From Viridothelium virens (taxonomy: Eukaryota > Ascomycota > Dothideomycetes > Trypetheliales > Trypetheliaceae): a stretch of 64,000 bases of DNA. This document shows, in pieces, positions 22,428-35,700 of this stretch. The notes beneath the pieces were generated by a model. That model was not told where the DNA came from and made no database searches. It saw only the letters and a program-made list of their open reading frames with translations. The translations under genes and the position numbers were made by a program. The stretch's first letter is position 1. Each line of letters begins with the position of its first letter. Location: assembly GCA_010094025.1 (NCBI GenBank), contig ML991818.1, positions 178,617-242,616 of the forward strand, given 5' to 3'.

Positions 22428-25400
22428 TCAATGTAAAAAGCCTACTTTCCTCCAATAATCCAGAAATTTAGCCACTAGCTCAGCACTCACGGGGCCGACG
22501 TCCTTCGCCATGGTACTGCTATGCTCCTGGGCGCGCTCCGTTTCCAAAATCAGCCCTCCACAAGCCATCCTTTCAAAGTTGTTCTCAAGCCAGTCGGGCA
22601 TCCCTGGTCTTGCGGCGGGGTTCTCTGTCTCAGGCACGAGCGGCGAGGCCCTAACGCGCTTGACCCAATCTTTGAAAGGGACGATGTTGGTCGGATCTGG
22701 GATGCCCAGGGCGCGAGCCAGAACGTGATTCATGTCCTTCCACGGCTGGCCGACAGGGTTATCAACGTGATAAACTGGGTGGGAGGCGTTTGGATTCAGC
22801 ACGAGGTCGGCCACGACGGCGGCGCTGAGGTCGACCGGCACCCACTGCATGATGCCGTCGAGGTCGGGCCATGCGCGCAGCGACTGGGCTGACTTGATGA
22901 AGAAGGGGAGATGCTCGACCGTATTCCAGTATCCGCTCGTCGACGAGCCGGCAATCTGGCCCGGCCGGGTTACGTGCGGTCGGAACAGGGCGGGAAATTG
23001 GTGAAGCGTCTCGTCGAGGAGGGCTTCGCACACCCATTTGGCCTCGCCGTAGCCGCAGGGGACCGTGGCGGAGACGGGCAGGCGCCGCTCGGCAACGCGC
23101 GCTTCGCTGGAGAGACCGACTACGCCGATGGATGAGATGAACTGAAAGCCGACCTGGACGCTGTCACGGCTAGGCGAAATGGCCATGTCGCGTGCCAGGT
23201 CCAGAAGGTTTCGCATGGATTGAAGCTGTGACGCAAAGTGGGACGTGGGACGTGTCCAGCTCATTGGCCAGGCGTTATGCATGATGTGGGTGCCGTTTTC
23301 GAGAAGCCAGGTGTATTCGTGCAGAGGCAGGCCCAGTTGCGGTTTGGCCGTATCTGTTCCAAACACACGTAGTTTGGCGCGGGCGCCGGGCGTCAACTTG
23401 ATGCCTCTCTCCAGGAATGCGTCCTGCTGTCGTTTGAGTGCGGGCACGCTGATTGACTCGCGGTTAATGCACACAACCTGGGCAACCGTGGGGTTCTCGG
23501 CCAGTTTCTGAACAACATGAGACCCCAGGCTTCCTGTAGTACCTGTCACGAGGACCACGGCGCCTTGATTGGGTGCTCTGCCGTTGGCCTGCTTCTTTGC
23601 CTTGAAGTGAAGCAGTTTTGACGAGGCCCAGTCGCTGGCATATTTCCGCACAAGACTCTCTGCCTCGGCCGTACGCGGACCATGGTCTACCTTTGCCACC
23701 TCTGTTGGGACAGACTTGGGCAGCCGTGGACCTTGATCGCCCGAAGCCATGGCAATCATGACCTTGTGGTAGGCGTTTGCCGACGCGTTTCCATCCGTCC
23801 AGTCGACGTGACCGAAGCCGGCGGCGTGCATTTCGCGTTCCCATTGCTCGGTTGCTTTTACCGTGCCAAGTCTGCCCTCGCTAGCAGACTGCCAAGGGCC
23901 TTCAGTCCCACCTCCGAGTAGACCGAAGATGATGTTGATAAAGGGCAAACCCTCGGTCACCTGTGAAGTCAGGAGGAAGCCGTCGGACCGCAAAAGTTGG
24001 CGCGCGTTGGACAATAATGTTTCGCTAAAGAGGGGGTTGGCCAGCACTACATGTTGACCTCTAAACTCGTTGTCATCAATGTTGCTCATGTCGAGCACGG
24101 CGAATTGCATGAAGGGGTACTGCTTCTTGAGACGGCGGTCGGCGTCGGCCACAGTGAGCGGCGACGTAGCGGTAAAAGTGTACTCGACCGGCATATCGAG
24201 CGACGCAAAAAAGGATGCCATGATAAGCGTCAGTGCGCTGGTATGCGCTCCTACCTCGACCACCTTTAGCACCTCTCCGTTGTGCCTGGTGGGGAGGCGC
24301 TCAACAACGCCCTTGATAACGTCGCGCATCTGGCCTTGACCAGCGCGGAAGAATGGATCCTTTTCGTATAGGGCTGATATCAACTCCATACTTTGCGGGT
24401 TTGCAGATAGAATGCCCTTATCGTCTGTCTTGCCGCTCAACACAGCCGCGAGCTCCTTGCCAGCGCAATAAGTCAGCCGACTAACCACGGCAAAGTCGGG
24501 ATGATGTGTCTGTAGCTCTTGCAGTATCGCGAGACTCTTCTTGGGCGGCACCACAAACCGAGTGCGCGTCACCTGTGCGGTTGTGCTGTCAATATTGACT
24601 AGGCGCGCGTCTCCTTCTAAGAAATCGTACAGCCACTGTACAAGGCGGTCGTGCTGGGGAGCGAAGGGCACACGTTCAAGTGGCTGACCAGCTGTAGCAG
24701 TGAGAAGAGGGCATCCAAGCTCTTCAAAAGCCTCGACGACAAGGGCGGTACAAAGCCGATTACTGCCGGCCAAGAAGGCCCTCTCGAATTCGTTGAGGCC
24801 AAGGTCGCCCAGCACCTGGTCGGTTGCCATCTTGACCTGGCTAAATGACGCAAGAATGTCCGAGGCCGACAACGCATGCTTGCTTGTGCGTGTCGTAACT
24901 GGCTTCAGCCCCGATCGCGGCGTTGAAGCTACCGTGGAGAAAGGCGTTTCGAACCAATTTTCCGAAGAGTCCGAGTCTTGTTCTAGGGCAATGAAGGACG
25001 AGTTTCCCGAGGAGTCTTCGTGACCATCGGATTGATTATGTTCCTCCATCGCTTCCTCGTCTTCTTCTGGGCTCTTTACTTGGTTGATTGTGCCGGACAC
25101 GGCATTTTCGATGCACACCACAAACTTGCGCAGAGTATTGGCCTTGACCTGCTCCGCCTGATCCAGCGTGCATGAAAAGATCCTCTCAACTTCGCGACCG
25201 ACCTCCATTCCCATGAGAGAATCAATACCATAATCCGTGATGTCTGCATCCAGGTCCATCTCGCTAGCATCCACACCGGTAACGGTAGTGACGAGGTTTC
25301 GAAGCTCGTCCGTCATATCTCGGCGCGTCACTACAGATGGGGTCGCTTCTCGCTTGATGAATTTGGGTTTGGGCGGCAGCTCACGAACACTCTCCGAAGC

Positions 25401-28400
25401 TTCCTTTTCAGACACGGCGTGCTTGACACAAGTGACAAACTGGCGCAGCGTCGTCGCTTTGGCCTGCTCAGCCTGATCCAGCGTGCACTTGAATGTGTTT
25501 TCCACTACATTACAGTAAGTTAGTCGAATGAATAATCCGAAGAAGGTCATACACCTACCCTCGCGACCAAGTTCCATCGCCATGAGCGAGTCGATGCCAT
25601 AGTCGGCAATCGTACCATCCAGCTCCAGCTTACTAGCCTCTATTCCCGTAAGACGTGCTACCAAGTCACGCACCTCGACTGTCAAATCACGACTAGCTGA
25701 AGACGACACGAAGTGTGCCTTAGCTGTGAGCTGTGAATTTTTCTTTGGCTCGTCGGCTGGCACGACACTGATTGCAGTACCACGAGCAGCTATCTTCTGT
25801 TGATCCGATTTGACTCTAGGCCCGAGTTTTAGGCGCAGAACCGATTCGTCCTTGGTCCTCATCTGCAGCATTTTACTCATGGATGCCTTGGCCACGCGGC
25901 CCCACTGAACGCCCAGGATGACTTCAACAAGCTCTCCTGCCTTAGGATCGAATATGAATATGTCGGTGGTGTAGGCTTTCTCGCTCTGCCGCGCATGACG
26001 CGCATACACATGCCACACATCGGTGGCAGCACGCGTGGACGTCTTGTAGCTTGGCGACCGCATCAGCAGTTCAAATCCCTTGGAGATGTAAATGTCGTCG
26101 CCTGCCCACGGCAACATATCAGGGCTCATGAGATTGGTCCACATGCCGCCTATCTGCGCAAAGCAGTCTACTAGTGGGACGTCGAGCCATGTGTCGCTCC
26201 GCCGATGCTTCGTGTCCAGCTGCACCTGGCCGGCGCACTCCTCGCCGCGGCCGACGACATGACGCACGCCGCGGTAGATGTCTGAATAGTCAACAACGTG
26301 GCCAAAGGCTCGGTACACCTGACGGCCTTGAAGGACTTCGACCCCTTCGTCGTCCAAGCTAGAGCGTAGAAGTTCCTTAGTCCGGCTATGGCTGACGAGC
26401 CGTGCAAACTGAGAAAACTCCTTTATGTACTGGCCGTCTGCCGACGAGCGTACTTGCACGCTTGCCTCGGCATGTGTCTCCCGTTTGCTAGAGTCTTTCT
26501 CCACGCTAAAAAGGCGCGCATGCGATTCCTGATCTGTGCCAGTCGAAACCAGGTCCAGATAGGAGACACGGGACGGATCGAAACAGATGGGCGAGTGGTT
26601 GACCATGTCACGTACTCTGGGCTGCATGGCGCCTGATTCCCTCCATTTCGGATGTAGGCTGAACAATGCCTCGATTATCATGTCGACGATGAGCGTGGCC
26701 GGACAGATGGGTGCCGTATGCGCAACCACGTGGGTTGAAACCAGCTCGTTGTATTTTTCCGACTCAGGATTGATGCGGAAGCGTGCATGCTTCTTGCTAC
26801 TATCTTGATATCCGACAAAGTTCCAGATTCCTAGTGTCTTCTCCTTATTTGCAGCCTCCGTAGGGAAAGAAGCATTTTGCTCGAGTAGCGCCTTAGCAAC
26901 CCTCTTGTTGATTTCTTCCGACAGCGGCTTAATCGGGAGCCAGTGACGTGAGGCCGATGATTTGTCGAACTGGTACGGCGGCAGAATCATCTTCGTGTGC
27001 TCGAACGCTTGCGTCGGGTGGTGAGCCCAGAACGACACACGCAGACCCTGTTTCCAGAGGGAGACGGTGGCATTTATTAGACCATCAAGGCCAGACTCGC
27101 AATTTGTCACCGAAAGACCTTGAAAGTACTGGCCCTTTGAGTTCTGAGCCAGTGCGCGTGCTGCCATAGTAGCAATAGTCGAGTTCGAACCAGCCTCGAG
27201 GAATATGGCGTCTGGGTACTTCTTGGATAAGCGCTGCACGGCATGATTGAAGAAGACGGGCTGGCGCATGTGTTTGGGAACAAATGTCCAATCTAGCTCT
27301 CCATTGTCTGCCTTCTCGGTGGCGTGCTCGACTGGTATGGCAGGCTTGCGGAATTCTAGCCCCTTCCCAACTTGTTCTAAGCCGTCAACGAGCTTCTCGA
27401 CAAGTTTTGAATGGAATGCATTGGTTACGCTGAGCCGCTTGCTCTTGATTTGGGTAAATTGGTTCTGTATGAGTGTTTGCAGAATTTCTATAACCGTCGT
27501 TGTTCCAGCCAGTGTGAAGCTGCGTGGACCATTGTAGCACGCAATGCTCGCCGAGCTATCTGAGCCTGCGACACCATTTGCCTCTTGTACAAGCTGGTGG
27601 ACAATCGATTCATCGGCTTCGACAGCCATCATGGCGCCCGGTTCGGGTCCCCACAAATCGTGCACCAGCTTGGCTCTCGCTGCCACGAGCCTGACCGTAT
27701 CCTCGAGGCTTAGAGCACCAGCTACGCATAAAGCGGTAATCTCGCCAAAAGAATGGCCAACAACTGCCCCAATCTTGGATTCGATGCCGCAGCTCGCCCA
27801 GCTCTTTGCGCAGGCGTATTGAATTGCAAACAGCATCGTTTGTAGCTTCACTGTATCCCCGATTGGTTGACGCGAGAAGATATCAGGGTAGATACTGTCC
27901 GTACCGAGAGACGTGGCCACCGAGTCAACGGCATCCAGATGCTTGCGGAAGATAGCCACGTTATCGTAAAGGTTACGGTCTAGTCCAACGTGTAGCGAAG
28001 TTTGGCCACCAAAGCATAGGATGACGGGCCTCTCAGCCTTGACTTGAATGATACCAGCAGATGCAGCAGCACCCTTGTCAGAAGCCTGGGCTCCCAGCAG
28101 CAGCTTCTCCTCAAGCTCAGGAAAAGAGCGGCAGCTGAAGATATAACCCTTCGCCAGAAAGCGGTTAGACGACCGGTTCATATTGAAGGAAATGTCAGCT
28201 AGCGAGTTGACTCCTTTGGGCAAAGAAGCCAAGTACGAGGTCAGCTTCGTACAGTAAGCTGCGATGGCCCGAGAATCAAGGCCAGGGATCCAGAAAGGGT
28301 TTTGATCTCTCTGGTCGCCACCTTTCGATATGTCCCGCAACGACTCCTTGGCTTGAGCAACGATCAAGGACGCGTTACTCCCGCAAGCACCGTAATTGTT

Positions 28401-30948
28401 GATGAGAGCGACTTTGTGTTTGTCATCCCATGGCCGCAACTTCGTGACCAGCTCCATCATGTCATCTGGCCGTACATCGATGTTGTGGTTCATCTTCGTA
28501 TGGCTGGCTTGGGACGGAATGAATCCTTGATGCATCATCATAATGACCTTGATGAGTGAAAGGACACCGGATGCACCTTCGGCGTGGCCCACAAATCCCT
28601 TTACTGATCCAAAGGGCAGCTTTTTCTCACGGCCGGATACTGGGCCTCCCAGAGCAGCGCGGAGACTTTCATATTCGACTGGATCGCCAATAGCTGTACC
28701 CTGTACCATATGATAAGCAGGGAGGTTGACAGAAGGGCAGAGGAAGAGAACTTACCGTGCCATGCGCTTCTGCCAACGACACGTCCTTCGCCGCCAAGCC
28801 TGCCTTGCGCAGCACATCCTTGAACAGAAGTGACAACGAAGGCGCATTAGGCACAAACAAGGGCGTTGAGTTCTGGTTCTGGTAGACGACCGTGATCGGA
28901 ATTGTAGCGAGCACGGGATTGCCATCTCGTACCGCATGCGACAGTTTCTTTAAGAACACAAACCCAAAGCCCTCGGCGCGACAGTAGCCATCAGCATCAT
29001 TGTCAAAAGGCTTACACTGGCCCGTCGGACTGAGAAAGTTGCCAGCAGCCATATTCTGATGCCAAAGCATGCTGCTTATAATGTTGGAGCCGCCTGCCAG
29101 AGCAGCCGAACATTCGCCAGACAGGAGATTACGACAAGCCGTATGTATAGCCACCATGGAGGACGAGCAAGCTGTATCAAATACCATGCTCGGGCCGGTC
29201 CAGCCAAAATAGTGCGACAACCTCCCGCTGATGAAGCTCCTGAGTTGTCCGGTGGCGGTGAAAGCGCTCGGTTCATTGCTGAACCCGTTTTGCTCGTATT
29301 CGGCGGCGGAAACGCCATTATAGACACCGATGTGCTTATCTTGCTGGAGTCCTGTAAAGTAGCCTGATTGCTCCACGGCTTGATAGGCAGCCTCGAGTGT
29401 AATGCGGCCTTGCGGATCTATCGCAGCCGCCTCTCGCGGGCTGCGCTTGAAAAACTTGTGGTCAAAAGCATCCGAATCGCGCACGAAACAGCCATACCAG
29501 GTACGCTGGCCTTCGGGGCTTTCTCGGGATAGGATATCATACGGCACGCGGTCTTTTGTAATGAGCTCGTGCTGACTCTTGCCTGCCTTGAGCATATCAG
29601 CAAACTCGGCGAGGTCATCGGCTCCCGCTGTCTTGATAGACATGCCAATGACGGCGATAGAGTCTTCATCGCTATCATGGGTGACTACCGGGTCGGGATT
29701 TGATGCAACTTGGGGTTGGTGTTGTGCCTGAGGAGGCATCTGAGATGGCTCCTGTGCCGGCAATTGAGGCTTGACAGCGAGTGACAGTCGTGCCGCGTCC
29801 TCGGAAAAGTAGATATGCCGATTTCCCACCCCTCGCATCATGCTGGGCGGTATGCACTTTTCCAGACCCAAAGTGACTAACAGTGGCTTTTTGTCCTTCA
29901 TCACAGCCGAAAAGGTCCCGAACCAGTCGCACTGATGTGTTAAAATGCCTCTAACGACGGTCTCAGTCACCGTAGGGAAGTCAGCCCGCACCACGTTTCC
30001 CTCGGCTCGGTTAGTATATGTTGGTAGAACCATGTCGGCCGCATCAGCATACTGCAGACCGGGCATCGAGTCGCACATTTCGACGAGCATGTCGGTATAT
30101 ACTTTCCAAGTCGTGTCGGGACTATGGATATGCGCCCGCATGCCCAGCTCGTGTACAATAGCGCCAGCTTCTTCACGGAGCCGCTTCGTCAGCGTGGGCG
30201 CCATGCTCTCTGTCGTGATGACCGTGGCGCGCCTGGCGTCAAACTTCACGGCCAAGTACGTATCTGGTGAGAGTGTGTCAATGATGTGCGCCACCTCTTC
30301 GTCCTGCTTGGGGCTGACCCATGCTACGGCAAGAGATACAGTATCGCCCTTGCCCCTGGAGGTGTCCCAGACGTTGTGTGCGTCGACCAGCGCTCCCAGC
30401 AGCATTGCCAGCCGTACTGCAACCGAACCATACTTTTCTAGCTCTTCCCGGTTATGTGCGCTAGCTACGGCAAAGGCTTCCAGCATGCCATGGCAGAATC
30501 CCAAAGATTCGAATTTGTTACTGTTTCCTGATTGCTGCTGTTGATGTACAAGATCGGCATGAACGTCTCCCCTAGAACTGTCCTGCGTGAGCTCAAGATA
30601 TTGCCAATACTGCGTCAGCTGTATCAGTGTCATCAAGGGAGAGATGATCATGTTGTGCAGTGGGGCATCTTGCGGTATGTCTGCGTGCCCGTGTCGAATC
30701 CATGAGTCGAGCTCGGTCAGTTGCTTGAGGCCGGGAATGGCAGCATCAATTTCGGGCATCTTTTTTGTCAAGGCCTCCCAGTAGTTCGACAGTCCGGCGG
30801 TTGCCTCCAAGACCCACTCGCGATGAGAGCTCTGCGAGATGGGCTGTACTAGTTTATCTAGAGCCTGCTTGGTAAAAGTACCGATATACGGGCCAAAAAC
30901 GAAGATTTTGGATGACTCGCTGGAGTCATCCATGGGTGGTGGTGTCAT
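22428..30948 (-). CDS. Non-reducing polyketide synthase, SAT-KS-AT-PT-ACP-ACP-CMeT-R
   Basis: Iterative type I PKS that builds and cyclises an aromatic polyketide and releases it reductively as an aldehyde. Exons on the minus strand: 30948-28756, 28700-25559 and 25504-22428, giving 2803 residues. The start is MTPPPMDDSSESSKIFVFG. Domains: SAT with Cys152 in GFCHG; KS from about 400 with Cys594 in DTACSSS and EAHGTGTAIGDP across the first splice; malonyl-AT with Ser1048 in GHSFGE; product template with His1392 in VVAHTAPICPA and an Asp in VPLVDCFAQ; two ACPs with Ser1769 and Ser1874, both in DYGIDSLM; C-methyltransferase around 2190 (VVEVGAHTSALTL); and an NADPH reductase with TGTTGSLG at about 2432 and a YGEAK active site. 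There is no thioesterase. The active SAT and the adjacent HR-PKS imply that a reduced starter is loaded, as in asperfuranone or azaphilone systems. The second intron (54 nt) is stop-free and in frame. Confidence 0.95.
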
Positions 30949-31747
30949 TGTGACTGGAACGGAAAATGTGGAAAAGGCAAGAAGAGTGAAACACTTAAGA
31001 TCGGGGTTCAAATCGAGGAGAGGAAAACGGCAGCAACACTCAGCACCTGCTCATCTCAATCGATACCACAACAGTGACCGTATTGTTATACGCCCATGCA
31101 GTAAGCCGATTTCGTCATGAACGACCAAGTAGATCTGCGACTGAGACAGCTCGTTCAATCATTGACACAAGTGGATCGTCGTAAGCATAATTGATAAGCA
31201 TACACCGGAAGGGGCATAAGTCCAAAACATGCAAAATGCGGGATATTTTTCTAAATCGAAGAAGATCCTTACTGTGTGTGCTATATGCACTTGGAACTCT
31301 AGTTTCTTTTGCCAGCCTATCTTGTCAGCTTGCCCTATAAGATGAAGATGCTAGCACTGAGCGCGGCATTTAAGTTCTCGTAGCTCCTCAACAAGTGGTA
31401 TTTGCATGTTTAGACGGGCTGCCAAGCCTAGAACGTGGCAAGCTGAACACCTAATTGAATCAATTGAGTGGTGGCGCGAAAAAGTATGGGCAGGCAGCAG
31501 CACTGTGCTTAGCTGTACAGCTAAACTATTGTAGCTACTGGAAATTCGGTGAAGGTCGGTTCGGTAGATCGACAGTGTTGTGGCGGGATATAGAACTGCT
31601 CAAGAGATTGACGACATTCCTTCTTTGGCACATATTTGCCAAGTCTGAGTTGATAAAGAAACCGGGAGTGAGTTGAAAGAAAAAACGGTCAGACTCGTAA
31701 AGTCGCTTTGTATCAATGACACAGAGATGGAGGGATCGTGAAGATGA

Positions 31748-31918
31748 GTTACAATGGAGGAGCATGGGTGCTGCAGCAGCAGAGCTGCATGCACGAGATG
31801 AGAGCACAGACGCCTGTCTGCATAGATAGTTTCCTGCAGCCAATCAGCTCTATAGTGGTATCATCACTCCACTATGCTTTCTTCCTATCTCTTGCTTGCC
31901 ATGACTGCGATCGTGACA
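31748..31918 (+). repeat. dispersed repeat, copy B
   Basis: Same family and orientation as 16121-16295, but richer in C and G at the differing positions (for example GCCATGACTGCGATC). It lies immediately before the inverted-repeat relic. Confidence 0.7.
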
Positions 31919-31932
31919 AGGTTAGCGCTACG

Positions 31933-32382
31933 GGTTTCCCGAACCACCTGCACGGGCCCACCACCTGCACACCTCTCCACCTCTTCTAAAAGGTAAATAT
32001 CTTCACAATAAAATAAAAAATTATTATGTATTCTAAAATATTATTTTAGATTCAATATCGAAATTCCAATATCTTTTAATATAAAAGATGTTTTACTTAA
32101 AGACTTATTTTTCTTAAATTATTAAATATAAATACTTTTTTTATTTTGTTTTTTTTAAGAAAAAAAAGGAAGGAAAGAAAAAAAGAAAAGAAAGTATTTT
32201 CTTTTTTCTTTTATAGTTCAAATGAAGTATTCAATCAATGAAAACTTCTTTTTCTTTTCTTTTTAAGAATATATTTTAATAAAATTCATCACTTACTTGT
32301 CAAGCTAATTAGGTTTAAAATGAGGTTTTTGCCGCAAAAAGAGGGTGCAGTTGGTGGGACCGTGCAGGTGGTGGGGAGAACC
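31933..32382. mobile_element. MITE-like relic with ~40-bp terminal inverted repeats
   Basis: The left end (31933-31975) contains CCACCTGCACGGGCCCACCA; the right end (32341-32382), read on the other strand, contains CCACCTGCACGGTCCCACCA, and the match extends over about 40 bases with few differences. Between them lie ~365 bases of almost pure AT sequence with homopolymer runs and no coding potential. No clear target-site duplication was found. The structure suggests a small non-autonomous DNA transposon whose interior was eroded, probably by RIP. Confidence 0.7.
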
Positions 32383-32796
32383 TCTACAAACGACATGGCT
32401 GAGAGATAGGAAAAGTGGCTTTCGCCCGAGTGGCGAGCGGGAGCAGAAAAGAGGTACTTCTTACTCTTAGCTGCAGAAAGCCAAGTAAATCAACGGAACG
32501 AGAGCGTCAAGGTGGCATTATCTCGTCATCATGAGCTGTGCGGCAGTTGTGGTATGTTAGCGGTGGGAGTTGGTGCATGTCCGGCTGAGACAAATTGTTG
32601 AGGTGAGAGCGCCCTTCGGCAAGAAGCATCCTTAATTGCAGTACCTAGGGAACGTAAGCGGCTTTCAGAGTATTGGCCAAGGAGTGTAAAAGCGTATAAG
32701 GTCTGATTTCGAAAGAGAAGAACAACTGACATCCAAGGCTTGACCTACTTTGTTTCCCATCATTCGCCACCATCAATATTTTGCAACCATCACATC

Positions 32797-35700
32797 ATGG
32801 GCACCATAAATTTAGACCCTGAATGGGCCACCGAGCCCATCGCCATCATTGGCCTGAGCTGTAGATTCGCCGGCGACGCTAGCAGCCCCGAAAAACTATG
32901 GGACATGATGATCGAGAAGCGAAGCGGCTGGTCAGAGGTTCCCGAGTCTCGTTATAGCCAGAAGGGACAATACCATCCCGAAAATGGGATGCTAAGCACA
33001 GTGGGTTGCCGTAGGAGTCGTCATTCTCTCTTGGGCGCTTGCTAACAAACGAATTGCGCCAATTCAGACGAACGTGAAGGGAGCGCATTTTATGAAAGAG
33101 GATGTTGGCCTCTTTGATGCCGCCTTCTTTGGCTTTACGGCCGAGGTTGCTTCGGTAAGCAAACTTTCGCGTAGATCCCATCTGTATGAAAGCGTAGGAA
33201 GGCCGACGCACTCATGTCAAACGCAATTAGGCCATGGATCCTCAGTTCCGTTTCCAACTTGAGTCCACCTACGAGGCGCTGGAGAATGCCGGCCTCCCGC
33301 TCTCCCAAGTCGCCGGCTCAAACACATCCGTGTACACAGGCGTCTTTACGCACGACTATCACGATGGCATCATGCGTGATGGGGACAACCTGCCACGATC
33401 CACACTCATTGGCACATTTTCGGCCATGGCATCCAACCGGATATCGCACTTTTTCGACCTTCAGGGCCCTAGTATGTCCATCGATACAGGCTGTTCGGGC
33501 GCGCTTGTGTCGCTGCATCAGGCCGTATTAGGTCTACGCGCCCGCGAAGCTGATATGTCAATCGTGTGCGGGAGTAACCTGCTGCTGGCACCTGACTGCT
33601 TTAAAATATTCTCTTCCCTCAGCATGCTTTCGCCTGATGGCAAGTGTTACGCCTTTGATTCGCGCGCAAATGGCTACGGTCGGGGCGAGGGTGTGGGAAC
33701 CGTCATTGTCAAAAGGCTTAGGTAAGAGTTCATGGAACCTCCAAAAAGGGACGAGATGTTAGGTGGAAAAGCTGACGTAAATCGTTTAGCGATGCACTTG
33801 CAGTAGGAGATCCAATAAGAGCCGTCATCCGCGAGTCGGCTCTGAACCAGGATGGAAAATCCGAGACCATCACATCGCCATCGCAAGCGGCGCAAATCGA
33901 ACTCATGCGTGAAGCATATCGCCGCGCCAGGCTCAATCCCAACGATACGCAATACTTTGAGGCACACGGCACAGGTGAGAAGCACCAAAGTAGACTTCGG
34001 CTAATCCTATACTGATTTAGCGTCTTCTGTTCCAGGTACACAAACTGGAGACGGTATCGAGGCGCGCTCCATCGCAGCCATGTTTGGACCCGAAAGCACC
34101 GGACGGACCAAGCCGCTGCACATCGGTTCAGTAAAGACCTTTCTCGGTCATACAGAGGCGGCATCCGGCATGGCCGCACTCATAAAGGTAGTGCTAGCTA
34201 TGGAAAAGGGCCAGATTCCAGCCAGCATCAACTTCGACAAACCCAATCCCAAACTGCAGCTTGATCAATGGGGGCTAAAAGTCGTCACGGAGCCGGAGTC
34301 ATGGCCAGCCGCAGACGACGAGATTCGCCGCGCTTCCATCAACAATTTTGGATACGGGGGAACTAACAGTCACGTGATTCTGGAAGACGCCCGGTCTTTT
34401 TTCCCTTCCCCAAGAAGCCCAACTCAAACCAGGGAGGGCGAGAGTTCAGGATCGAAAAGCGAGGTACTCGTCATGTACGCCCGCGATGAGCAAGCCTGCC
34501 AACGCATGCTTTCTTCAGTCAAAGAGTACCTGCAGGCGCGTATTTCCTCCACCGAAGACCCTGAAAGATTGATACAGGATCTCGCTTGGACTCTCGGTCA
34601 GCGCCGTACGTGCTTCCCCTCAGGCTGGGTCTCGACGCATACGGTGCAGTGGTTGGGCGATGAGAAGGTGCTTGAGCAGGTGGTTCAATGCCTGGACGCG
34701 CCCCAGTTCAAACCAGTGCGCCTTCCAGGTGACAAGGTACCGCGTATAGGCATGGTCTTCACAGGCCAAGGAGCCCAATGGCATGCCATGGCACGGGAGC
34801 TAATAGAGGCGTATCCACTGTTTCGATCAGCCCTGCAGGAAGCCGAGCGCTACCTCAACGAGTTTGGGGCCAACTGGTCCCTGATGGAGGAGCTGATGCG
34901 GGATCCGACCACAACAAGGGTCGGCCATACGTCGTTGAGCATTCCCATCTGCGTTGCAGTGCAGATAGCCCTAGTCCGCCTGCTCTCATCGTGGGGCATC
35001 AAGCCAACCGCCGTAGTCAGCCATTCATCCGGTGAGATTGGAGCCGCCTATGCTGTAGGAGCATTAAACTTGCGCCAGGCAATGGCTATTGGCTACTACA
35101 GAGCGGCCATGGCAGGGGAAATGACGCAGCGATCCAAGGGTCCCAAAGGCGCCATGGTTGCTGTCGGTGTTGGAGAAGACGCTGCTCGGGTCTACCTGGA
35201 CCAACTAAGCGACGCAGCCGTCAAGGCGGTCATCGCATGCGTCAATAGCCCGAACAGTGTCACAATCGCCGGCGACGAATCAGCCGTGCAAAAGGTCTTG
35301 GAGCTGGCCACAAAGGACGACGTGTTTGCGCGCCGCCTCAAAGTGGAAACAGGCTATCATTCACACCACATGATCCCCATTGCCGAGAGCTACCGACAGG
35401 CTCTGCGTGCTACCCTTGACCCTGAAGACTGTATCAAGGACAAAGAGCTCCAGGTCGTTTTCTCATCGCCTGTTACAGGAGGTCGGATTAAACACGCCAA
35501 ACAGCTTGCCAATCCTGAGCATTGGGTCAGCAGCCTGCTGCAGCCAGTAGAATTTGTCAAAGCATTCACGGATATGGTCCTTGGCGATTTGAACGAGCTG
35601 AAGAGTAACATTGACGTCGTTCTCGAGGTAGGACCTCACACTGCGCTCGGTGGTCCTGTAAAGGAGATTCTCTCTCTGTCGCAATTCGAGGGTCTAAGCA

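Larger units (their letters stand above)
30949..32796. promoter_or_regulatory. divergent promoter between the two PKS genes
   Basis: A shared 1.85-kb upstream region, suggesting co-regulation of the two synthases. CGG triplets at 31547, 31557 and 31562 are possible Zn2Cys6 contacts but not a classic site. The middle is occupied by repeat copy B and an AT-rich inverted-repeat relic, leaving about 0.8 kb on the NR-PKS side and 0.4 kb on the HR-PKS side. Confidence 0.6.

Noticed and set aside
22500-28700. Many plus-strand open frames opposite the NR-PKS
   Set aside because: The minus-strand frame has continuous, well-ordered PKS domains; the opposite frames are shadows of it.
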